Source: Candidatus Methylomirabilota bacterium (GTDB lineage Bacteria; Methylomirabilota; Methylomirabilia; Methylomirabilales; JACPAU01). Taken from it: 6,853 nt of DNA. A program made the translations under genes and the position numbers. Of this stretch, positions 1 through 4,022 are shown one piece after another (within the stretch, counting starts at the first letter, position 1; every line of letters begins with the position of its first letter). The notes under the pieces were generated by a model, which saw only the letters and a program-made list of their open reading frames with translations, did not search any database and was not told where the DNA came from. The stretch spans positions 1 through 6,853 of the forward strand of contig JAHFDC010000044.1 in NCBI GenBank assembly GCA_023249205.1, in the 5' to 3' direction.

Positions 1-182
1 GCGAGAAACAGCTCGCTCGCCTTCTCCTCGAAGGCCCGGATCCGGAGCATGGTCCGGTAGATGTGCAGGGCCTGCTCGCGCGTGGGAGTCATCGTCTCCG
101 CGGGAGAAGCCAGCGCCGTAGCGGGGGTCGCCCGACGGCTGACACTGACGCGGGCCCGGGGAACGCTCTTCCCGGCTGCCAT
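1..182 (-). CDS. Thiamine-diphosphate-dependent 2-oxoacid dehydrogenase E1 component, alpha subunit (N-terminus only)
   Basis: This gene runs off the left edge, so only its N-terminal 60 codons are visible. From an internal ATG at 92 it encodes MTPTREQALHIYRTMLRIRA, followed by FEEKASELFL. The pattern 'LxxYRTMLxIRxFEE' is the first helix of E1 alpha subunits of pyruvate, acetoin and branched-chain 2-oxoacid dehydrogenases, which decarboxylate the 2-oxoacid with ThDP in the cytoplasm. The substrate cannot be told because the catalytic part is outside the window. I place the start at ATG 182, in frame with no stops. It has a strong ribosome-binding site (GGAGG, 190-194) seven bases upstream and gives a 30-residue Ala/Arg/Ser-rich extension. 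The ATG at 92 has only a close GGAG and would give the conventional N-terminus. A promoter lies at 270-298. The beta subunit and E2 would be expected beyond the left edge. Confidence 0.8.
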   Translation of the reverse strand, partial: MAAGKSVPRARVSVSRRATPATALASPAETMTPTREQALHIYRTMLRIRAFEEKASELFL

Positions 183-189
183 GCCAGGC

Positions 190-194
190 CCTCC
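190..194 (-). promoter_or_regulatory. Ribosome-binding site deciding the E1 alpha start
   Basis: On the minus strand GGAGG, within the longer purine run GGGGAGGG (189-196), lies seven bases before ATG 182. It is the best Shine-Dalgarno match in this leader and is why the upstream start is preferred over ATG 92. Confidence 0.55.
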
Positions 195-269
195 CCTGCG
201 GCGGGGGCAGAGGTCGGGTGCGGCGAGTTGGAGGTGCACCACGGGGGTTCGGAAGACGCGACTGGCGTG

Positions 270-298
270 ACCCTAAAGGACCGGGGGGGCAATGTCAA
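270..298 (-). promoter_or_regulatory. Sigma-70-type promoter for the E1 alpha gene
   Basis: The minus strand carries a perfect -35 box TTGACA (298-293), a 17-base spacer and a -10-like box TAGGGT (275-270, three of six consensus bases including the key first T, the A and the final T). Transcription would start near 263, giving a leader of about 80 bases before ATG 182. It lies after the SDR gene and its stem-loop, so E1 alpha is probably transcribed separately from the SDR. This is the clearest promoter in the window. Confidence 0.6.
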
Positions 299-329
299 GG
301 GTCGGTGGGCGGCTGCCCGGCGGCGCGGG

Positions 330-355
330 GGGGCGCCCAGCCGAGCGGGCGCCCC
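330..355 (-). terminator. Stem-loop after the SDR gene, terminator-like
   Basis: A perfect 9-bp stem (GGGGCGCCC at 330-338 pairing with GGGCGCCCC at 347-355) with an 8-base loop begins three bases after the SDR stop codon. It is very GC-rich but lacks a U-run on the minus strand, so it may act as a weak or Rho-assisted terminator or as a 3'-end stabiliser. Only the stem is directly seen. Confidence 0.45.
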
Positions 356-358
356 GCC

Positions 359-1117
359 TCAGACCGCGGTGTACCCCCCGTCAACGAAGATGGTCTGGCC
401 CGTCACCAGGTCGGACGCCGAGGAGGCGAGGTAGATCGCCGTCCCCACCAGATCCTCGCACCGGCCCAGACGGCCCGCGGGAGTGAACCGGAGGATCCGC
501 TCGCGGATCTCCGGCCGGTCCACGAAGGCAGCGTTCAACTGGGTCCGGATATAGGTCGGGCCGATGGCGTTGACCTGGATGTTGTGGGGCGCCCACTCGG
601 CGGCCCAGGCTCGCGTGAGGAGGACGACCCCGCCCTTGGTCCCGCAGTAGGCGGCGGAGGAGGGCAGGGCCACGGCCCCGCCGATGGAGGCTATATTAAT
701 GATTTTGCCGCCCCCCCGCGCCTTCATCATGCGGGCCGCCGCCTGCCCGCACAGGAAGACCCCCTTCAGGTTCACGTCCAGGATCGTTTCCAGGTCGGCC
801 TCCGCCAGGTCCTCCGCGGGGCCCCGGACGTTCAGGCCGGCGCAGTTGACCGCGATGTCCAGGCGCCCGAGGCGATCCAACGCCTCCTGGAATGCCCCGT
901 CCACCTGGGCCTTTACCCGGACATCCGCCTCCAGCGAGAGGATGCGGCGCCCGGCGGCGCGGACCTCGGCCTCCACCTCGGCCTGGCGGGCCAGCGAACG
1001 ATCCAGCAGGGCCAGGTCGGCGCCCGCCTCCGCGAAGCCCGTGGCGAGCGTCCGGCCAATGTCCCCCAGCCCTCCGGTGATCAGCGCGACTTTGCCCTGA
1101 AGCGAGAAGAGATCCAT
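359..1117 (-). CDS. Short-chain dehydrogenase/reductase (classical SDR) oxidoreductase
   Basis: This is a 252-residue cytoplasmic NAD(P)-dependent oxidoreductase of classical SDR length. The Rossmann motif TGGLGDIG is at residues 14-21. Asp39 at the end of the second strand (LLDR) favours NAD(H). NCAG is at 91-94 and the structural Asn at 116. The catalytic Ser144, Tyr157 and Lys161 are in the usual YxxxK spacing (YCGTK). The NAIGPTYIRT segment (183-192) and the C-terminal VTGQTIFVDGG are typical of the glucose 1-dehydrogenase / gluconate 5-dehydrogenase / 3-oxoacyl-ACP reductase-like group, but the substrate cannot be read from sequence. I start at ATG 1117 (MDLFSLQGKVALITGG). An in-frame ATG at 1192 would lie inside the palindromic element and add an unlikely 25 residues. 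No strong ribosome-binding site precedes 1117. The gene is separated from the HAD gene by the 203-bp palindrome and may be expressed from a promoter in its left arm. Confidence 0.9.
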   Translation of the reverse strand: MDLFSLQGKVALITGGLGDIGRTLATGFAEAGADLALLDRSLARQAEVEAEVRAAGRRILSLEADVRVKAQVDGAFQEALDRLGRLDIAVNCAGLNVRGPAEDLAEADLETILDVNLKGVFLCGQAAARMMKARGGGKIINIASIGGAVALPSSAAYCGTKGGVVLLTRAWAAEWAPHNIQVNAIGPTYIRTQLNAAFVDRPEIRERILRFTPAGRLGRCEDLVGTAIYLASSASDLVTGQTIFVDGGYTAV

Positions 1118-1162
1118 GGCCCGCCGCGCCAGCCCCGACGCCGCCCGGTGCCCTCGCCACCT

Positions 1163-1192
1163 AATACAAACGAGATAAATTGGGTGACACAA
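1163..1192 (-). promoter_or_regulatory. Possible promoter in the left arm of the palindrome, reading into the SDR gene
   Basis: The minus strand has TTGTGT (1192-1187), an 18-base spacer and TGTATT (1168-1163), with four of six consensus matches in each box. It ends 45 bases before the SDR start at 1117. The equivalent outward-reading set in the right arm is TTGTCA (1334-1339), 16 bases, then TGTATT (1356-1361) on the plus strand, which would read antisense into the HAD gene. Support is only box similarity and the local AT-richness. Confidence 0.3.
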
Positions 1193-1263
1193 GGTCCGGG
1201 TGGCGCCGGATGCCGCCCGACGGCCCCCGTAGCGGAGGGGGGGCCCATCGGCGCTTGGCCGAG

Positions 1264-1290
1264 GGGGGGAACCACGGGAGGGTTCCCCCC
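1264..1290. repeat. Perfect 10-bp hairpin at the centre of the palindrome
   Basis: GGGGGGAACC (1264-1273) and GGTTCCCCCC (1281-1290) pair exactly around a 7-base loop. Lying at the apex of the 203-bp palindrome, it would cap a long stem. No U-run follows on either strand, so this is not a canonical intrinsic terminator, although a transcript from the HAD gene would form a very stable structure here. Confidence 0.6.
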
Positions 1291-1359
1291 GGGGCCCGGG
1301 GGCCGGGGCGGCGCCGGCGACAGGACCCGGACTTTGTCACGTTGATTCTCTCGTTTGTA

Positions 1360-2139
1360 TTAGTGGTCCAAGGTGAGGAGATCCTGGATGCTCTCCAGAA
1401 CGTAGTCCGGGCGCACCGGGGCTGCGGCCAATTCGTCCCGCCGCGTGACCCCGGTCAGGACCAGGGCCGTCGGCATCCCGGCCGCCCTCCCCATCGCCAC
1501 ATCGGTCTCCAGCCGGTCCCCCACCATCAGGCACGCGCCCGCGGGGAGGCCCAGGCGCTCCAGGGCCACCTCCAGCATGATCCGGTTCGGCTTCCCCACC
1601 ACCACCTCCACCTTCCGGTTGGTCACCCCTTCGACCGCCCCGATCATCCCGGCTGCGTCGGGGATCTCCCCCGCCTCTGTGGGGCAGGTTCGATCGGGGT
1701 TCGTCGCCAGCATCCGGGCCCCGTGGCGGACGGCAATGAGGGCATCGTGCAGTTTCCGGTAGTCGAAGGTCCGGTCGAAGGCGATGATCAGGTAGCGGAC
1801 CCGGGTCGGGTCCGCCTCCACGTGAAGCCCCGCGGCGGTCAGTTCCTCCTTCAGCGGCGGCTCCCCGATGACGTAGACCGGCGCGCCCGGATCCCGGCTG
1901 GCCAGGTAGCGGGCCATCACGTACGAGGAATTCACCACGCTCGTGAGATCAGCGGCGATGCCGAAGCCCCGCAGCTTCTCGGCGTAGTGCGCCCGGCTCT
2001 CGACCGGCTTGTTCGAGAGGAAGCAGACCCGCGCGCCGCGCTCGCGGAGCGCCCGGATCGTCGCGGCAGCCCCGTCAATCACCCGGGGTCCCAGGTAGAT
2101 GGTCCCGTCCAGGTCGAAGATGTAGCCCTGGAAGCGCAT
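1360..2139 (-). CDS. HAD-superfamily IIA (NagD-like) phosphatase
   Basis: This 259-residue cytoplasmic hydrolase has the normal length for HAD-IIA phosphatases, which hydrolyse phosphate from nucleotides, sugar phosphates, phosphoglycolate or 4-nitrophenyl phosphate. Motif I is DLDGT, with nucleophile Asp9 and acid/base Asp11. Motif II is LSN with Ser42. Motif III is VGKPN with Lys183. Motif IV is VGDRLETD, with Mg-binding Asp208 and Asp213. The C2-type cap lies between motifs II and III and includes ATNPD and a P-rich PTEAGEIPDAAG stretch typical of NagD/AraL-like proteins. The exact substrate is unknown. The start is ATG 2139; no clear Shine-Dalgarno sequence precedes it. The stop codon TAA (1362-1360) lies inside the terminal repeat of the 203-bp palindrome, so that element may have replaced the original 3' end of the gene. 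Confidence 0.9.
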   Translation of the reverse strand: MRFQGYIFDLDGTIYLGPRVIDGAAATIRALRERGARVCFLSNKPVESRAHYAEKLRGFGIAADLTSVVNSSYVMARYLASRDPGAPVYVIGEPPLKEELTAAGLHVEADPTRVRYLIIAFDRTFDYRKLHDALIAVRHGARMLATNPDRTCPTEAGEIPDAAGMIGAVEGVTNRKVEVVVGKPNRIMLEVALERLGLPAGACLMVGDRLETDVAMGRAAGMPTALVLTGVTRRDELAAAPVRPDYVLESIQDLLTLDH

Positions 2140-2173
2140 GGCGCAGAATCCGGGTCGCGCCCCGCGCCCCCGA

Positions 2174-2295
2174 CGGCAGGGCGCGGCCGCGCTCCTCGCC
2201 GCAACTCAGGCGGCAGGGCTTTCCGGCCGCAGCCCCCCTCCTCCGCCCGATACCCAGACAGGGCTGCGTCGGGGGGCCGCGACCGCGCCCTGCCG
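2174..2295. repeat. Long-range inverted repeat between the zinc-ribbon and HAD genes
   Basis: CGGCAGGGCGCGGCCGCG (2174-2191) and the reverse complement of 2278-2295 match at 17 of 18 positions. Weaker pairing continues inward to about 2205 and 2261. The core CGGCAGGGC recurs as a direct copy at 2211-2219, so it is present three times. An additional 8-bp pairing (CGCAGCCC near 2229-2236 with GGGCTGCG at 2261-2268) could form a nested hairpin. It occupies most of the 189-base gap and has no sequence in common with the 203-bp palindrome. It could be a transcript-end structure or a second extragenic palindrome. Confidence 0.55.
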
Positions 2296-2328
2296 CCGAG
2301 GCAGCCGCAATGCGCCGGCCGGGAGGCG

Positions 2329-2451
2329 TCACTCCTCCTCGGGGAAGAGGGGGGCTCCGCACTGGGGGCAGAGGGCGACCTTGGGGCCAGGCCTGGCCTC
2401 GTCAATCTGTCCGGTCCAGCCGCACTGGGGGCAGGTTACCGGGAAGTCCAC
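2329..2451 (-). CDS. 40-residue double-CPQC zinc-ribbon miniprotein
   Basis: This short frame begins with GTG at 2451 and ends with TGA at 2331-2329. The protein starts MDFPVTCPQCGW, has a 17-residue linker between its two CPQC knuckles, and ends CPQCGAPLFPEEE. Two CPQCG knuckles (Cys7/Cys10 and Cys28/Cys31) make a complete four-Cys zinc ribbon. The C-terminal Glu run and the Trp after the first knuckle resemble small rubredoxin-like or zinc-ribbon regulatory peptides. An in-frame TGA lies 15 codons upstream and no ATG follows it. GTG is therefore the only plausible start, and it is preceded by GGAGGG (2455-2460) with a short 3-base gap. Its function is unknown: it could bind nucleic acid or protein, or act as a metal site. 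It stands alone between the pagL-like and HAD genes with gaps of 188 and 189 bases. Being short, it may be absent from automated annotation. Confidence 0.7.
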   Translation of the reverse strand: MDFPVTCPQCGWTGQIDEARPGPKVALCPQCGAPLFPEEE

Positions 2452-2454
2452 CGG

Positions 2455-2460
2455 CCCTCC
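2455..2460 (-). promoter_or_regulatory. Ribosome-binding site of the zinc-ribbon miniprotein
   Basis: GGAGGG on the minus strand stands three to four bases before the GTG at 2451. The spacing is short but the match is strong. It is the main reason for accepting this non-ATG start. Confidence 0.5.
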
Positions 2461-2492
2461 GGGCGCCTGCCGATCCGGCCACCCGGTGCTTC

Positions 2493-2519
2493 GGTATCAG
2501 AGGAAGGGGGCAGAGTCAA
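2493..2519 (-). promoter_or_regulatory. Weak promoter candidate upstream of the zinc-ribbon gene
   Basis: TTGACT (2519-2514, five of six -35 consensus bases) is followed after 15 bases by GATACC (2498-2493), a poor -10 match with sub-optimal spacing. It lies about 40 bases upstream of the GTG start. It is reported because the small gene is far from its upstream neighbour, but support is weak. Confidence 0.25.
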
Positions 2520-2639
2520 GAACGGGGTAATGCCGGGGGGACCAACCCACAATGCGAGCGGGAGCACCTTCGCGGGGGCAGGCCCCTTGCACCCGGCGGC
2601 TCGGGTCTCACTGCGCCGGGCCGTCGGAGGTGGAAACCC

Positions 2640-3338
2640 TTACGGGAAAAAATAGGCGAGGCCGAAGAAGGCAATATTCACGTTCGCTCCAAGGTTCGGG
2701 TAGGCGGTCCCGGCGTTGGAGGCGTGCCAGAAGCGGTAGGCGGCGGTCAAGGCCCACTCCCGGGTGAGGAAGAAATGGAAGCCCGCCCCCCCCTGGGGGG
2801 TGAAGTTAAAGGAGGAGCCCTGGCCCTGCAGCCGATCCGTGGAGACCATGAGGCCGGCCCCCAATTCCACGAAGGGCATCAGGCGGGTCCCGGTATAGAA
2901 ATTGTACTTGAGAAGGGCCGCGATCCCGCCGGAGAGGATCCGAGGCGTATCAGCCGTGATGATGGCACTGGGCTCCGCCACGAACTCGAGGCTGCCCCGC
3001 ACGAAGTCTATCCCCACCGGATCGGTCAGGACGATCCCCCAACGAGGCGTAAAGAAGAGAAACTCCCGATCCTCCTGGTTCCCCCCGAAGAGCTCGATCT
3101 GCTCCCCGTACCCCACCAGAAAGGTAAACTCCTGGGAGCCCTTCCGGAGGGTGCCGGGGAAGGCAGGTTCCTCACGTTCTCCGCTCTGGGTCTGGAGCGG
3201 GAGGGCAAGAGGCACCCGGGCCGGCGGCATCTCCTGCGCGGCAACCCCTCCACCCAACCACAGCGTGAGAAGGCCGCCGGCCACGAGCGGGATCGCTCCC
3301 GCAGGCCGGCGGCCCCGCGGAACCGGGTCGGTGTCCAT
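2640..3338 (-). CDS. pagL: Outer-membrane acyloxyacyl hydrolase, PagL family (lipid A 3-O-deacylase-like)
   Basis: This 232-residue secreted beta-barrel protein begins with an Arg-rich n-region (residues 8-11), a hydrophobic core (about 15-34, Leu/Gly/Ala-rich) and a probable cleavage site near VAAQ. The mature part has alternating beta-strand patterns and ends in aromatic residues (LAYFFP), as expected of an outer-membrane barrel. The C-terminal signature HASNAGTAYPNLGAN matches the PagL active site. His205 and Ser207 correspond to the catalytic His126 and Ser128 of Pseudomonas PagL. The position of the catalytic Glu140 is Asn219. PagL removes the 3-O-linked acyl chain of lipid A. Here the enzyme may act on lipid A or on another acylated lipid, or use a Ser-His dyad. 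Its start (ATG 3338) is 48 bases after the TIGR04073 gene, suggesting co-transcription. Family assignment is firm; activity is inferred. Confidence 0.85.
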   Translation of the reverse strand: MDTDPVPRGRRPAGAIPLVAGGLLTLWLGGGVAAQEMPPARVPLALPLQTQSGEREEPAFPGTLRKGSQEFTFLVGYGEQIELFGGNQEDREFLFFTPRWGIVLTDPVGIDFVRGSLEFVAEPSAIITADTPRILSGGIAALLKYNFYTGTRLMPFVELGAGLMVSTDRLQGQGSSFNFTPQGGAGFHFFLTREWALTAAYRFWHASNAGTAYPNLGANVNIAFFGLAYFFP

Positions 3339-3386
3339 GCGCGCTCGCCCGTGCCCCCGCGTCCCGCCGGGACTGGCCGGTTCTTC

Positions 3387-3794
3387 CTACCGGATCGGCG
3401 TGTCGAGGAACCGCTCGGTCCGGGCCGCCGAGAACGGGGTCGCGGGCTCCAGGACCGGCGCGTAGTCGGAGCCGTTGGGCAGGGGGAATGTCACCAGCTC
3501 GTAGACCCCCACAAACGTCCGGCCCATGCCGAGTCCGATCCCTTTGATCAGGCCGACGGTCAGGCCGAAGAGCGGCCCGCGGGCCTCGGTCTCCACAATC
3601 ACCGTCTTCGGCCACTCGACCAGGAATCCCAGCGTCACATTGCTGATCCCCCGCCCGGCCTTCTCCCACATGCCAGCGCCGCCGTTCCATCCAAACCCGT
3701 CGTCCTGGGGGAGGGGCTCTTCGCCGAAGCTCATCCCTGCCGCCAGGGCGAGAGTGAGACCGACGACCACGAGACTCCGCACCACACTCCGCAT
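3387..3794 (-). CDS. Exported TIGR04073-family (exosortase system-associated) protein
   Basis: This is a 135-residue secreted protein. It has a signal peptide at residues 1-24 (MRSVVRSLVVVGLTLALAAG, cleavage probably after Ala/Gly around 19-24). The mature domain carries 'KAGRGISNVTLG' (45-56), 'WPKT' (61-64), 'GPLFGLTVGLIKGIG' (73-87), 'GRTFVGVYELVTFPLP' (91-106) and a 'YAPVLEP' tail. These are the conserved blocks of the TIGR04073 family, named for co-occurrence with exosortase/PEP-CTERM systems; its molecular role is not known. No exosortase or PEP-CTERM protein is visible here. The start at ATG 3794 is set by the excellent GGAGGAGGG (3801-3809) six bases upstream and by the signal peptide. 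An in-frame GTG at 3899 would put 35 basic residues before it. The gene lies 48 bases upstream of the PagL-like gene and about 230 bases after the dehydrogenase operon. Confidence 0.85.
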   Translation of the reverse strand: MRSVVRSLVVVGLTLALAAGMSFGEEPLPQDDGFGWNGGAGMWEKAGRGISNVTLGFLVEWPKTVIVETEARGPLFGLTVGLIKGIGLGMGRTFVGVYELVTFPLPNGSDYAPVLEPATPFSAARTERFLDTPIR

Positions 3795-3800
3795 CCCCGT

Positions 3801-3809
3801 CCCTCCTCC
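3801..3809 (-). promoter_or_regulatory. Strong ribosome-binding site of the TIGR04073 gene
   Basis: GGAGGAGGG on the minus strand, six bases before ATG 3794, inside a purine-rich run. It is one of the strongest translation signals in the window and fixes the start at the signal peptide. Confidence 0.7.
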
Positions 3810-3870
3810 CTCTCTCTTCCTGGCGCTGCCAGCTCTCCCGGCGGCACGCTCCCCGTGGCCTCTCCCCGAC

Positions 3871-3903
3871 CGGGGTGATGCCTCTGCGAGACACCTCACC
3901 CCG
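3871..3903. repeat. Interrupted dyad in the leader of the TIGR04073 gene
   Basis: CGGGGTGA (3871-3878) and TCACCCCG (3896-3903) are perfect 8-bp inverted repeats 17 bases apart. A neighbouring CCCCG/CGGGG pair (3864-3875) and a CCTCA/TGAGG pair (3894-3910) overlap it, so alternative folds exist. It lies 77-109 bases upstream of the TIGR04073 start and could be an operator or a leader hairpin. It could also simply reflect GC-richness. No convincing -35/-10 pair was found in this gap. Confidence 0.3.
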
Positions 3904-3988
3904 GCTGAGGGTCACTCCTCCCAAACGACGATCGTATGTCGGATGCCCAGGAGGGGCCGACCGGGGCTCAGGTGGCCGGCCGCGGCTG

Positions 3989-4019
3989 GTTGGTCACCGG
4001 GGGATCGCTGCCCCCCAAC
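3989..4019 (-). terminator. Stem-loop after the dehydrogenase operon, terminator-like
   Basis: Just after the stop codon at 4025-4023 the minus strand can fold with GTTGG/CCAAC outer pairs (4019-4015 with 3993-3989) and a GGGGG/CCCCC inner stem around a 7-base loop (CAGCGAT). One side has a 5-6 base bulge. There is no U-run, so it is an atypical terminator. Its position at the end of the ispA-dehydrogenase operon fits the role. Confidence 0.4.
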
Positions 4020-4022
4020 GCA

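Larger units (their letters stand above)
1161..1363. repeat. 203-bp imperfect palindrome with 14-bp perfect terminal inverted repeats (MITE-like)
   Basis: The ends CTAATACAAACGAG (1161-1174) and CTCGTTTGTATTAG (1350-1363) are exact inverted repeats. The similarity continues inward as collinear blocks on both arms: GTGACA, GTCCGGGT, CGCCGG, GCCGCCC and CGGCCCCCG. The arms are 1161-1229 and 1297-1363, separated by small indels. The 67-base centre (1230-1296) contains its own 10-bp perfect hairpin at 1264-1290. The AT-rich tips contrast with the GC-rich surroundings. The TAA stop of the HAD gene (1360-1362) lies inside the right terminal repeat. A TA dinucleotide at each end would be compatible with an IS630/Tc1-type target duplication, but this is not diagnostic in a palindrome. 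No transposase or other ORF is present. Alternatives are a bidirectional terminator or an extragenic palindromic repeat. Confidence 0.7.

Noticed and set aside
1118..1192. N-terminal extension of the SDR to the ATG at 1192
   Set aside because: The extra 25 residues are encoded partly inside the palindromic element and have no SDR counterpart. MDLFSLQGKVALITGG is the standard SDR start.
1230..1296. A small RNA or tRNA-like fold at the centre of the palindrome
   Set aside because: The stem is symmetrical and lacks tRNA arms or a known ncRNA signature. It is better explained as the apex of the inverted-repeat element.
218..1345. Long open frame on the plus strand across the SDR gene
   Set aside because: It is an antisense shadow: its composition is Gly/Pro/Arg-rich without recognisable motifs, while the opposite strand encodes a complete SDR.
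2174..2219. Repeated CGGCAGGGC units considered as a CRISPR or tandem repeat array
   Set aside because: There are only three copies, one inverted, with irregular spacing and no spacer-like structure.
1180..3878. Two long plus-strand open frames (1180-2655 and 2310-3878)
   Set aside because: They cross gene boundaries and intergenic palindromes antisense to the HAD, zinc-ribbon, PagL-like and TIGR04073 genes, and show no domain. High GC makes stop codons rare.
3795..3899. Extension of the TIGR04073 protein to an in-frame GTG at 3899
   Set aside because: It would place 35 basic residues before the signal peptide, and the strong ribosome-binding site at 3801-3809 belongs to the ATG at 3794.
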